A stretch of DNA of 7,067 bases from Propionibacteriaceae bacterium (GCA_031287505.1 JAITSW010000141.1:1-7067); one strand, 5' to 3'. Positions 1 to 7,003 are shown, counted from the first letter of the stretch. Translations and numbers: made by a program. The notes: generated by a model from the letters alone, not told the origin.

Positions 1-92
1 TAACTTGTCACGTTTTCCAGGACGAGTGTGACAGGTTACGAGAACTATACGTCCCCCTGTCACGAGCCACGCCAGCCAATCGAACGCGACCT
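1..92. promoter_or_regulatory. Intergenic region downstream of gatB with three GTGACARG motifs
   Basis: No gene is visible in this stretch after the gatB stop. It holds three copies of one motif: CGTGACAAGTTA on the minus strand at 12-1, TGTGACAGGTTA on the plus strand at 27-38, and CGTGACAGG on the minus strand at 64-56. The first two form an 11-bp inverted repeat with one mismatch (1-11 / 28-38). The second and third form a perfect 8-bp inverted repeat (28-35 / 56-63) separated by 20 bp. Between those arms lies a -10-like TATAGT on the minus strand (49-44), with no convincing -35 box at the right distance. It could be the operator/promoter of a minus-strand gene to the left of the window, or part of gatB transcript ending; no U-rich tract is seen inside the window. 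Function is inferred only. Confidence 0.4.
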
Positions 93-1580
93 CTAGCTGA
101 GCTTTTCCAAGATCAGCTCGCGCACTCTGGCAGCGTCGGCCTGGCCGCGCATTTCCCTCATGACTGCGCCAATCAACGCTCCGGCTGCCTGCAATTTGCC
201 ATCGCGAATCTTTTCGACGACGTCTGGATTGGCCGCCATTGCCCGGTCAATTGCCGCTGAGAGCGCGCCATCGTCGGAGACGACTGCCAAACCGTGCTTT
301 TGGGCTATCTGGGCTGGGGTGCCTTCTCCGGCAATGACAAAATCGAAGATCTGGCGGGCAAGTTTGTCATTCACCGTCCCGGCATCGACTAGCGCTTGCA
401 CTTGTGCCACCTGCTGCGGAGTCACACCCACCCGGTCAAGATCAACATTTGCCTCTTTAGCCCTTCGGGACAACTCCCCCACCCACCATTTGCGGGCGCT
501 CTGGGGGGATGCCCCGGCGGCCACCGTCTCGTCTATTAGATCCAAGGCATCAGCGCCCAGAACGTCGCGGAGCTCCAATTCTGTGAAACCCCACTGCGCG
601 ACCAGGCGCTTGCGACGCGCCGCGGGCATCTCTGGAAGCGTCGCGCGCAATTCCTCGACCCACATAGGGCTGGCAGCGATCGGCGCCAAGTCTGGCTCGG
701 GGAAATAGCGGTAATCCTCGGCGGTTTCTTTCGAGCGGCCATCAGAAGTGTACCCAGCTTCGTTCCAGTGCCGAGTCTCTTGCTTTACCCGGCCACCGTC
801 GTCGAGGATGGCCGCTTGGCGGCGAATCTCGTAGTGAAGCGCCCCTTCGATGGAACGCAGCGAGTTGATGTTTTTCGTCTCCGAGCGAATCCCAAGCACC
901 TGGGAGCCGATTGGGCGCAAAGAAATATTGGCGTCACAACGCAGCGACCCTTGCTCCATACGTCCGTCGGAAACGCCAAGGGCGCGCACAATATCCCGCA
1001 AGGCGGCGACATAGGCCTTGGCTACCTGCGGCGCTTTGGCGCCGGTGCCGGGGACGACCTTAGTGACAATTTCGATCAGCGGCGTCCCAGCGCGGTTGTA
1101 ATCGAGCAGCGAATAGTCAGCGCCTTGGATACGGCCAGCACCGCCCATATGCATAAGCTTGCCGGCATCCTCCTCCATGTGAGCACGCTCGATCTCGATG
1201 CGGAAAGCCTCGCCGTCAACCTCTACATCCAAATAGCCGTCGAAAGCGATGGGCTCGTCGTATTGCGAGATTTGATAGTCCTTGGTCATGTCTGGGTAGA
1301 AATAGTTCTTCCGAGCCATACGGCACCAAGGAGCGATGGAGCAGTTTAAAGCCAAACCAATGCGGATGGCAGCCTCGACAGCGCGCCGATTGATCACCGG
1401 CAGCGAGCCGGGAAGGCCAAGGCACACAGGGCAGGTGTGGGTGTTTGGCTCAGCTCCGAAATCGGTGGAGCAGCCACAGAACATCTTGGATTTTGTGTTT
1501 AGCTCGACGTGAACCTCTAGCCCCAGAACAGGTTCATAGGTGGCCAAGGCTTGGTCATAGTCGACTAAGGCGATTGTCAT
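93..1580 (-). CDS. gatB: Aspartyl/glutamyl-tRNA amidotransferase subunit B (GatB)
   Basis: GatB is the tRNA-binding and kinase subunit of the cytosolic GatCAB complex. It phosphorylates the side chain of Glu on mischarged tRNA(Gln), or Asp on tRNA(Asn), and then completes amidation with ammonia delivered from GatA. The 495-residue product has the usual family length. Visible marks are GLEVHVEL at about residues 20-27, a four-cysteine cluster (C35, C37, C50, C53; a likely structural metal site), and the family signature RKNYFYPD...KDYQISQ at 90-106. A helical plus YqeY-like tail domain fills roughly residues 345-495 and ends in [10 protein letters not shown]...[13 protein letters not shown] two codons upstream (1586) is also in frame, but AGGGAGG ends only 1 nt before it and 7 nt before the ATG at 1580, so I chose the ATG. 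It is the last gene of gatC-gatA-gatB, 19 nt after gatA. Mycobacteria carry pfkA between gatA and gatB; it is absent here. Confidence 0.97.
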   Translation of the reverse strand: MTIALVDYDQALATYEPVLGLEVHVELNTKSKMFCGCSTDFGAEPNTHTCPVCLGLPGSLPVINRRAVEAAIRIGLALNCSIAPWCRMARKNYFYPDMTKDYQISQYDEPIAFDGYLDVEVDGEAFRIEIERAHMEEDAGKLMHMGGAGRIQGADYSLLDYNRAGTPLIEIVTKVVPGTGAKAPQVAKAYVAALRDIVRALGVSDGRMEQGSLRCDANISLRPIGSQVLGIRSETKNINSLRSIEGALHYEIRRQAAILDDGGRVKQETRHWNEAGYTSDGRSKETAEDYRYFPEPDLAPIAASPMWVEELRATLPEMPAARRKRLVAQWGFTELELRDVLGADALDLIDETVAAGASPQSARKWWVGELSRRAKEANVDLDRVGVTPQQVAQVQALVDAGTVNDKLARQIFDFVIAGEGTPAQIAQKHGLAVVSDDGALSAAIDRAMAANPDVVEKIRDGKLQAAGALIGAVMREMRGQADAARVRELILEKLS

Positions 1581-1587
1581 TCTCACG

Positions 1588-1594
1588 CCTCCCT
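1588..1594 (-). promoter_or_regulatory. Ribosome binding site deciding the gatB start
   Basis: AGGGAGG on the minus strand lies 7 nt before the ATG at 1580 and only 1 nt before the alternative in-frame GTG at 1586. This spacing favours the ATG as the true gatB start. Confidence 0.75.
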
Positions 1595-1599
1595 AGCGG

Positions 1600-3174
1600 T
1601 TAAGACAGATTCTCGGCCAAGCCGAGAATGATGTTGGGGAATCTTGCTGCCACCGCCTGGGCGCTTAAGGCATCCCAGGCGGGACTGCCGATCAACTGGT
1701 TGAGCACCGGGCCGCCGAAAGCGTCCGCCACACCGCGTTCCAGGGCGGCACCCACCCGATACAGCCGATCGTCAGCCATCGCGGGAGCCATAATCTGAAA
1801 GCCGACCGGCAAACCATTTTCGGAGCTCAAGCCGACGGGAATGGATGCCGCGCAGATGCCGGCCAAATTCGCCGGGATGGTGCACAGATCAGCTTTGTAC
1901 ATAGCCAACGGGTCGTCCAAACGCTCGCCAATCTTCCAAGCGGTAGTGGGAGATGTGGGAGAAACCAGCACATCCACCTTCGCAAAAGCGGCGTCGAAGT
2001 CTTGCTGAATAAGCGTGCGGACCTTTAGCGCCGAGCCGTAATAGGCGTCATAATAACCAGCGCTCAGAGCGTACGTCCCAATAATCACCCGACGCTTCAC
2101 CTCAGCTCCAAAGCCAGCTCCGCGAGTCAGATTCATCACCTCTTCGGCGCTGCGCTTGCCATCGTCTCCCACCCGAATGCCATAACGCATGGCATCAAAA
2201 CGCGCCAGATTGGAGGACACCTCGGACGGCATGATCAAGTAGTAGGCACCCAGCGCATAGGTAAAGTGCGGACAGGAAATCTCCGCGATTTCAGCACCGG
2301 CCGACTCTAGCAGCGCCAATGACTCGTTGAACCGCTGCAAAACACCGGGCGCGTAGCCCTCGCCGCCAAGCTCTTTCACCACTCCGATGCGATAACCCTT
2401 GATCTCACCGCTGCGGGCCGCCTGCGCAACCGGTGGAATCGGAAGATTCAAAGATGTGGAATCCATCGGGTCATAGCCTGAAATAGCCTCATGTAGCAGA
2501 GCCGCGTCTAACACCGTTCGGCCAAATGGGCCTGGGACGTCGAGTGAAGAAGCCATCGCCACCACGCCAAAGCGCGAATTGGAACCATAGGTGGGCTTGA
2601 CACCCACCAAAGAGTTCACAGCCGCAGGCTGGCGAATCGAGCCGCCCGTGTCAGTACCCACGCTCAGAGCCACCTCGAAAGCGGCCAAGGCAGCAGCCGA
2701 GCCACCAGAAGAGCCACCTGGAATGTAGTCCAGATTCCATGGATTATGAGTCACTTTATAGGCCGAAGACTCGGTGGATGAGCCCATCGCAAACTCGTCC
2801 ATGTTCACCTTGCCCACGATGATCAAATCGGCATCTAGAAGCCGTTTGACGACCGTGGCGTCATAAGGCGGATGCCAGCCCTCCAAGATGCGCGAACCGA
2901 CCGTGCACGGCAACCCCTGGTAGGTAAAAATGTCTTTGAGCCCCAACGGGACGCCAGCTAGCGGGCCAAGCTTCTCGCCCGCCGCCAGCTTTGCGTCCAC
3001 TCGGTCAGCGGCGGCCAATGCGCGTTCTTCATCTAGTGCCAAGAACGCCTGCACTTGAGGTTCTACCTGTGCAATGCGCTCAAAATGAGCGGCAACCACC
3101 TCATGGGCGCTCACTTCGCCGGCAGCGATCAACCCGGCCAAATCTGCGGCAGTTTGCAGCACTAGCCCGCTCAT
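1600..3174 (-). CDS. gatA: Aspartyl/glutamyl-tRNA amidotransferase subunit A (GatA)
   Basis: GatA is the glutaminase subunit of GatCAB. It hydrolyses glutamine (or asparagine) and channels ammonia to GatB for conversion of Glu-tRNA(Gln)/Asp-tRNA(Asn). It belongs to the amidase-signature family with a Ser-cisSer-Lys triad. All three residues are visible: K80 in GLKDIF, S155 in [13 protein letters not shown], and nucleophile S179 in [13 protein letters not shown]. The S155-S179 spacing of 24 matches known GatA enzymes (S154/S178 in Staphylococcus aureus). At 524 residues it is longer than the usual 480-500. The excess is at the C terminus, after the GGPVLNQ segment that normally lies near the end (about residues 494-524). 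The start ATG overlaps the gatC stop as ATGA, and AGGAGG (3184-3179) lies 4 nt upstream. Translational coupling with gatC is likely. Confidence 0.97.
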   Translation of the reverse strand: MSGLVLQTAADLAGLIAAGEVSAHEVVAAHFERIAQVEPQVQAFLALDEERALAAADRVDAKLAAGEKLGPLAGVPLGLKDIFTYQGLPCTVGSRILEGWHPPYDATVVKRLLDADLIIVGKVNMDEFAMGSSTESSAYKVTHNPWNLDYIPGGSSGGSAAALAAFEVALSVGTDTGGSIRQPAAVNSLVGVKPTYGSNSRFGVVAMASSLDVPGPFGRTVLDAALLHEAISGYDPMDSTSLNLPIPPVAQAARSGEIKGYRIGVVKELGGEGYAPGVLQRFNESLALLESAGAEIAEISCPHFTYALGAYYLIMPSEVSSNLARFDAMRYGIRVGDDGKRSAEEVMNLTRGAGFGAEVKRRVIIGTYALSAGYYDAYYGSALKVRTLIQQDFDAAFAKVDVLVSPTSPTTAWKIGERLDDPLAMYKADLCTIPANLAGICAASIPVGLSSENGLPVGFQIMAPAMADDRLYRVGAALERGVADAFGGPVLNQLIGSPAWDALSAQAVAARFPNIILGLAENLS

Positions 3175-3467
3175 TCATCCTCCTGCAAAATCTGCGGCAC
3201 CCGGAAACGGCCAGACTCTTTCACCGGTGCGCCGGAAAGAGCCTGCTGCGCGGTGAAAGACGGACGAACCTCGTCCTCGCGAAAGACATTGGCGATCTCA
3301 ATGGCATGCGAGGTGGGTTTCACATCATCTGCGGCTACCTTTGACACTTCTGCCACTGATTCCAAGATCACATCCAATTGGGGAGCAAGATGCTCTAGTT
3401 CCGCTTGGCTCAAATCAATACGTGCCAGACGCGCCAATCTGGCCACGTCGTCAGGACTCAAGGCCAT
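3171..3467 (-). CDS. gatC: Aspartyl/glutamyl-tRNA amidotransferase subunit C (GatC)
   Basis: GatC is the small subunit that wraps round the GatA-GatB interface and stabilises the amidotransferase. The 98-residue product has the typical length and pattern. It has an N-terminal helical part with [18 protein letters not shown] (about 8-25), then [15 protein letters not shown] (30-44), VKPTSH, and the conserved stretch [11 protein letters not shown] (60-70). It ends with the family-typical GRFRVPQIL near residues 86-94. The ATG at 3467 is preceded by AGGAG (3478-3474) with 6 nt spacing. It is the first gene of the operon, its stop overlaps gatA by 4 nt, and it is transcribed away from the ACT-domain gene across a 137-bp divergent intergenic region, so the operon promoter must lie there. 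Confidence 0.96.
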   Translation of the reverse strand: MALSPDDVARLARLARIDLSQAELEHLAPQLDVILESVAEVSKVAADDVKPTSHAIEIANVFREDEVRPSFTAQQALSGAPVKESGRFRVPQILQEDE

Positions 3468-3527
3468 TGACCACTCCTATTGTTTTCGTCGCGTATTGCC
3501 CGGCTTCCACAAACCTGCCGAAGAGTA

Positions 3528-3533
3528 AGTCTA
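3528..3533 (-). promoter_or_regulatory. Candidate -10 box for gatCAB
   Basis: TAGACT on the minus strand fits the actinobacterial TANNNT -10 pattern and would give a 5' leader of about 50 nt before the gatC ATG. No good -35 hexamer is visible 16-18 bp upstream; that position is taken by the 3544-3563 palindrome. The call rests on the hexamer and the gene layout only. Confidence 0.3.
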
Positions 3534-3543
3534 GTGCCTGGGC

Positions 3544-3563
3544 TGGCAAGGGCGCGCTCGCCA
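3544..3563. repeat. 20-bp imperfect palindrome between gatC and the ACT gene
   Basis: The stretch starts TGGC and ends GCCA. Eight of the ten positions in each arm are symmetric (mismatches at arm positions 5 and 8). It sits just upstream of the candidate gatC -10 box and directly abuts the second palindrome at 3565-3580, so it could be an operator for a dimeric regulator. GC-rich dyads can arise by chance, so confidence is limited. Confidence 0.35.
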
Positions 3564-3564
3564 A

Positions 3565-3580
3565 GTGACAGGTCTGTTAC
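3565..3580. repeat. 16-bp operator-like palindrome GTGACAGGTCTGTTAC
   Basis: GTGACAG and CTGTTAC form 7-bp arms with one mismatch around a central GT. The dyad lies where the -35 region of the plus-strand ACT gene would be (its -10-like TAGACT is at 3591-3596), so a bound protein could block or recruit polymerase there. Its left half GTGACAGG is identical to the motif repeated downstream of gatB at 28-35 and 63-56. The binding protein is unknown. Confidence 0.4.
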
Positions 3581-3590
3581 ATTCAGAGGG

Positions 3591-3596
3591 TAGACT
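3591..3596 (+). promoter_or_regulatory. -10 box of a probably leaderless ACT-gene transcript
   Basis: TAGACT ends 8 nt before the GTG at 3605, so transcription would start at about the first base of the start codon. No Shine-Dalgarno sequence lies at a working distance from the GTG; the purine run AGAGGG at 3585-3590 is about 14 nt away. Leaderless GTG/ATG messages are common in actinobacteria. A -35 hexamer is not clear; GTGACA at 3565-3570 is 20 bp upstream, longer than the usual spacing. Confidence 0.4.
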
Positions 3597-3604
3597 GTTC
3601 CACC

Positions 3605-4237
3605 GTGTTCTTAGTGCGCTTGGTATTACCCGATCGACCCGGTTCTTTGGGAGCCGTCGCAACGGCTATGGGCAAGGTGAACGCCGACATCAACGCCATC
3701 GAAATTGTAGAGAAGTACGAAGGGTTTGTCGTCGACGATTTTATGGTCGATCTTCCCGCCGGCGCACAGCCTGATTCACTGGTTACGATCTGCACATCTT
3801 TACCAGACGTCGAAGTCCTGTGGCTGGGCTATTACCCTGAAGCCTACGGCCTCCAAGGCGACGTTGAACTCCTAAACCGAATGTCTGCCGACTCTTCGCA
3901 AGCACAGCAAATCCTTACCGAAGGGGCTCCAAGCGTGCTGCGGGCGGATTGGGCGCTACTACTTGACCGCGAGAGCGGCGAAGTCCAAATCCAAACGGAG
4001 TTGGCTCCCGACCTCGGTGCCGAGGCGGCTTTGGCGTTCGGCTCACTCAATGAGCCGGGAATCTTAGAATTGCCAGACGGCTGGCTGCCTGGCTGGGGTG
4101 CCACATTGATAGCCAAAGCGCCAATGAAGAAGCCCAAGAATGCGATTATTGTGGCACGCCGCGGCGGTCCGGAGTTTATCGCCTCTGAGTTGGCCCGGTT
4201 ACGCCATCTCGCTGCGCTGGCGCGTCAGCCGCTTTGA
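3605..4237 (+). CDS. ACT-domain protein, Rv3013-like
   Basis: This 210-residue soluble protein begins with an ACT domain, a small ligand-binding fold often used to sense amino acids. FLVRLVLPDRPGSLGAVA (residues 2-19) holds the typical first strand and the DRPGSLG turn (10-16), followed by the helix and second strand INAIEIVEKYEGFVVDDFMVDLP. The remainder (about 85-210) has no catalytic motif I recognise. I see no enzyme domain attached, so it looks like a stand-alone sensor or regulator. The GTG at 3605 is the only good start: the frame is closed by TGA at 3566-3568 and no ATG, GTG or TTG lies between. In mycobacteria an ACT-domain gene (Rv3013) is likewise divergent from gatC, so the pairing is conserved across actinobacteria. 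It could sense Gln, Glu, Asn or Asp; that is inference. No membrane segment is seen, so it is probably cytosolic. Confidence 0.85.
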   Translation: MFLVRLVLPDRPGSLGAVATAMGKVNADINAIEIVEKYEGFVVDDFMVDLPAGAQPDSLVTICTSLPDVEVLWLGYYPEAYGLQGDVELLNRMSADSSQAQQILTEGAPSVLRADWALLLDRESGEVQIQTELAPDLGAEAALAFGSLNEPGILELPDGWLPGWGATLIAKAPMKKPKNAIIVARRGGPEFIASELARLRHLAALARQPL

Positions 4238-4246
4238 GTTTGACCC

Positions 4247-4450
4247 CTAACCGATAAACAGGGTGTACATCCAATACCCGTAGCCGACTACCAAGGCAGC
4301 CACCAAGATAAAACCGCCTACGGCAAACCAGCGCATACGCTTCTTCTTGCGGGTGGGCTGGACATTATCCGGACCCCAATCGCCGATGCGGGGCATCAGC
4401 CTGGGCACCAAACCCTCGTTCAGGTTGAGATTTGAATTCAGTCCGTCCAC
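4247..4450 (-). CDS. Small single-pass membrane protein, function unknown
   Basis: This is a 67-residue protein I do not recognise. The N-terminal part (1-33) is polar and Asn/Gly/Pro-rich. A basic cluster RKKKRMR (34-40) then precedes one hydrophobic segment at about 41-63 (WFAVGGFILVAALVVGYGYW...), with only a few residues after it. By the positive-inside rule the N terminus would be cytoplasmic. No signal-peptidase site or lipobox is seen. The GTG at 4450 has only a weak purine-rich upstream sequence. Alternative in-frame starts are a GTG at codon 15 (with GAGG nearby) and an ATG at codon 19; all keep the basic cluster and membrane segment. It lies 50 nt downstream of the ATPase gene on the same strand with no clear terminator between, so co-transcription is likely. 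It converges on the ACT gene with a 9-bp gap. A role as a small accessory peptide of the pump is a guess from position. Confidence 0.7.
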   Translation of the reverse strand: MDGLNSNLNLNEGLVPRLMPRIGDWGPDNVQPTRKKKRMRWFAVGGFILVAALVVGYGYWMYTLFIG

Positions 4451-4500
4451 AGGCTCATTCTCTCACGACCACGATCCAGCGCCGAAATGGGGCTCTGGGA

Positions 4501-6888
4501 CTACTGCTCACCATGAAGCGCGAAGACCCGGCGGCGTTTACCGGAAACAAAACCGTCAACCCACCAGACGATCTCGACCAGAACCATGCTGATCAGGCCG
4601 AGAATGATCCCGGTGCTCATGAAAGCCGCATTTGACGGGTCGATCCGGAAGAACCATTGCCCAAGTGGAATCAGGTAAATCACTATTTGCGCCCCAATGC
4701 AGAAGGCGATAAGTCCAATCTTCCACCATTGATACGGACGGCTCGTGGTAACCATCACCCAGCTCCCGCCCATCAACAAGGTGGCCAGCGCAGCGGTGGC
4801 AGCCTGGTTCAGCACCAACTCGCCCGCCCCGGCGGGCAAAAGCAATTTGTAGGTGGCGAAGACGCAACCGGCGATTAAAAGGCCCGACGGTATGCCAAAG
4901 CGCATCACCCGTCCCAAGAAGCCCGGACGCGCGCGTTCCTTGTTGGGAGCCATAGCCAAGATGCAAGCCGGGATGCCGATGGTAAACCAGCCGACCAAAG
5001 TGATGTGAATCGTCTGAAACGGGAAAGGCATGTTCCACAACGCCACAAAGAGCGCCAACATGATGGAGTACAGCGTCTTGGTCAAGAAGAAGTTTGCGAC
5101 CCGCTCGATATTGCCGATTACCCGCCGGCCTTCTGCCACCACCGACGGCAGCGTGCTGAAATCGTCATCCATGAGCACCACCTGGGCCACAGCCCGGGTA
5201 GCGGCAGCCCCAGACCCCATGGCGACACCCAAATCCGAATCTTTGATGGCCAACACATCATTGACGCCATCGCCGGTCATCGCGACCGAATGGCCCTTGG
5301 CTTGCAGAGCGGCAACCATCTGCCGTTTCTGCTGTGGGGTGACCCTGCCGAAGACGTTGTGGGTTTCGACGGCTTGCGCGAATTCTTCCCCATCGCCGGG
5401 CAAGGTGCGGGCGTCGAGGACTTCCCGATCTTCAATACCCAGTTTGCCGATAACCGCTCCCACAGATTTCGCGTTATCTCCAGAAATGACCTTTACCGCT
5501 ACGTCTTGGCTATCGAAATACGCCAGCGTGTCTTTGGCTTCCGGGCGCACGCGTTGATCTAAAACGACCAGGGCCACCGGCGTCACATCGCCTGGCGCCT
5601 GGTCATCGTCCACCGGCAAACTGGAGCTGGCCAGCAACAGCACGCGCTTGCCCAACGCTCCGATCTCCTCCGCTTTAGACCCAGCCGGCGTGCCAGTTGC
5701 CAAAACGTCGGGGGCGCCAAGCACCCAATCACCATGTTCGGCAAAGCTGGCGCCAGACCACTTCTTGGCAGACGTAAAGGGAGCCAGAGCGCTAACCTGC
5801 CAAGGAGTCGTCACAGAATATGCGGCCGCGATCGCCTGCATAGAAGCATTTGGACGCGGATCAGAACTAGCCAATTGGGCCAGCACCTCGCCGCATTGCC
5901 CATCCGAGAGGTCGGCGAAAGTAATCAACTCGGAGAACTTCATGCCGTTCTCGGTGAGGGTGCCGGTCTTATCCGCGCAGACGACGTCCACCCGGGCCAG
6001 GCCCTCGATAGCGGGTAGCTCCTGCACCAGGACATTCTTTTGCGAAAGCCGCACCACGCCGGCGGCGAAAGCCAGCGAGGTGAGAAGCACCAAACCCTCG
6101 GGTACCATCGGCACGAGCGCGCCGGTCATCCGCCTGAAGGCCTCTTGCCAAGTTTCCGCCCCTTGATGCAACTGCACCCAAACAGTGGCAGCTCCCACTG
6201 GAATAAGCAACCAAGTGATCAACCTCAAAACGACGTTGATCCCACTTTGCAGCTCAGATTTCGTCAGCGAAAACTTGTTCGCCTCCGCAGTGATCTTGGC
6301 GGCGTACGAATCAGAGCCCACCTTCGTCGCCCTAAAGGCCCCAACACCCGCCACCACGTGCGAGCCAGACATCAAAGTGGCGCCCACCGCTTTGTCTACA
6401 GGATCGGATTCGCCGGTGAGCAAAGACTCGTCAAGCTCCAAATAGGAGGCTTCCACCACCTCGCCGTCCACCACGACTTGATCGCCGGGACCGACTTCGA
6501 TGATGTCGTCCAACACAATCTCGTCGCGAAGAATCTCAACACTCTCGCCGTCTCGGCGTACCCGCGGCTTGCCTTCAGAGATAACCGCCAACGAATCCAG
6601 GGTCTTCTTGGCCTTGAACTCCTGCAACATGCCGATGACCGAGTTGAAGACGATCAAGAACCCAAACATCGCATCGCGGATATTGAGGATGTTGGAAAAA
6701 TCCACGGTGACAATCACCATGATGAACAGAATCATCAACAGGAAGTTGATGCGGGTGAAAACATTTGCGCGGACGATATCCCAGGTGGAACGTCCAGACC
6801 TGGGTGGCAGGGTGTTAATTTGCCCTGCCGCTATTCGCCCTCTAACCTCTGCTGCGCTCAACCCACGCTCGACACTCGTAACACTCAC
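4501..6888 (-). CDS. Cation-translocating P-type ATPase, CtpE/Exp7 group
   Basis: This is a complete 795-residue P-type ATPase of the cytoplasmic membrane, the length of mycobacterial CtpE. Visible features in order are: an N-terminal cation-ATPase segment (GLSAAEVRGRIAAG, 9-22); membrane helices 1-2 (about 48-90); the actuator domain with TGES (158-161); helices 3-4 with PMVPEGL (260-266); phosphorylation site D306 in DKTGT; the nucleotide-binding region with RPNASMQAIA (345-354) and KKWSGA (375-380); the hinge with SGDN (469-472) and TGDGVND (538-544); and about six C-terminal helices. VRANVFTRIN (39-48) and VLVQELPAIEGLARVDVVCADKTGT also match the CtpE type. There is no heavy-metal CxxC domain or CPC motif. 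CtpE has been linked to calcium uptake in mycobacteria, so Ca2+ is the best guess for the ion; Mg2+ or another cation is possible. The start is the GTG at 6888 with a weak GAAG upstream; its N-terminal segment aligns with family starts. It begins 21 nt after the terminator at 6910-6942. Confidence 0.93.
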   Translation of the reverse strand: MSVTSVERGLSAAEVRGRIAAGQINTLPPRSGRSTWDIVRANVFTRINFLLMILFIMVIVTVDFSNILNIRDAMFGFLIVFNSVIGMLQEFKAKKTLDSLAVISEGKPRVRRDGESVEILRDEIVLDDIIEVGPGDQVVVDGEVVEASYLELDESLLTGESDPVDKAVGATLMSGSHVVAGVGAFRATKVGSDSYAAKITAEANKFSLTKSELQSGINVVLRLITWLLIPVGAATVWVQLHQGAETWQEAFRRMTGALVPMVPEGLVLLTSLAFAAGVVRLSQKNVLVQELPAIEGLARVDVVCADKTGTLTENGMKFSELITFADLSDGQCGEVLAQLASSDPRPNASMQAIAAAYSVTTPWQVSALAPFTSAKKWSGASFAEHGDWVLGAPDVLATGTPAGSKAEEIGALGKRVLLLASSSLPVDDDQAPGDVTPVALVVLDQRVRPEAKDTLAYFDSQDVAVKVISGDNAKSVGAVIGKLGIEDREVLDARTLPGDGEEFAQAVETHNVFGRVTPQQKRQMVAALQAKGHSVAMTGDGVNDVLAIKDSDLGVAMGSGAAATRAVAQVVLMDDDFSTLPSVVAEGRRVIGNIERVANFFLTKTLYSIMLALFVALWNMPFPFQTIHITLVGWFTIGIPACILAMAPNKERARPGFLGRVMRFGIPSGLLIAGCVFATYKLLLPAGAGELVLNQAATAALATLLMGGSWVMVTTSRPYQWWKIGLIAFCIGAQIVIYLIPLGQWFFRIDPSNAAFMSTGIILGLISMVLVEIVWWVDGFVSGKRRRVFALHGEQ

Positions 6889-6909
6889 GACGTCAATCTT
6901 CGCATAAGA

Positions 6910-6942
6910 AGAGCCCCCACTCGACTTACAAGCGGGGGCTCT
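6910..6942 (-). terminator. Rho-independent terminator downstream of the ilvC-like gene
   Basis: As minus-strand RNA this folds into a 14-bp stem (AGAGCCCCCGCUUG against CGAGUGGGGGCUCU) with a UAAGU loop. Nine outer pairs are perfect Watson-Crick, and two inner G-U wobbles pair only on the minus strand; on the plus strand they become A-C mismatches. The stem is followed by the U-rich UCUUAU. Orientation and position, 61 nt after the stop at 7004, make it the terminator of the ilvC-like gene. The ATPase GTG follows only 21 nt later. Confidence 0.85.
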
Positions 6943-6974
6943 CAGGGTCTACTACGGGTTGCCAGACTGCCATC

Positions 6975-6989
6975 GGCTGCCTCGCAGCC
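6975..6989. repeat. Small perfect hairpin in the ilvC-like 3' untranslated region
   Basis: GGCTGC and GCAGCC form a 6-bp perfect stem with a 3-nt loop, 14 nt past the stop codon of the ilvC-like gene. No U-rich tract follows in either direction. It could stabilise the 3' end or slow polymerase before the main terminator, or be chance. Confidence 0.35.
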
Positions 6990-7003
6990 CTTTCAAAACG
7001 GGC

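Noticed and set aside
1..92. CRISPR-like array because of the repeated GTGACARG motif
   Set aside because: The repeats are only 8-11 bp, in mixed orientation and unevenly spaced; they resemble regulatory sites.
160..1349. Long open frames on the plus strand opposite gatB (160-708 and 768-1349)
   Set aside because: They lie antisense to a well-supported gatB and encode low-complexity Ser/Ala/Arg-rich peptides with no recognisable domain; typical shadows of GC-rich coding DNA.
1581..1586. GTG at 1586 as the gatB start
   Set aside because: The Shine-Dalgarno sequence ends only 1 nt before it; the ATG at 1580 has correct 7-nt spacing.
3468..3604. T-box or other riboswitch leader for gatCAB
   Set aside because: The candidate leader is only about 50 nt, with no T-box sequence, specifier loop or terminator/antiterminator pair.
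4238..4275. Possible hairpin ACCC...GGGT after the small membrane gene as a terminator
   Set aside because: Only 4-5 bp with a long loop and no U-rich tract, too weak to call.
4347..4635. Plus-strand frames of 67-81 codons covering the gap between the small membrane gene and the ATPase
   Set aside because: They overlap both minus-strand genes, are polar and basic without any pattern, and the minus-strand frame has a clear membrane helix instead.
5005..6166. Open frames of 170-185 codons on the plus strand opposite the ATPase
   Set aside because: They are antisense to conserved ATPase motifs and their translations look like mirror frames, with no family signature or ribosome binding site.
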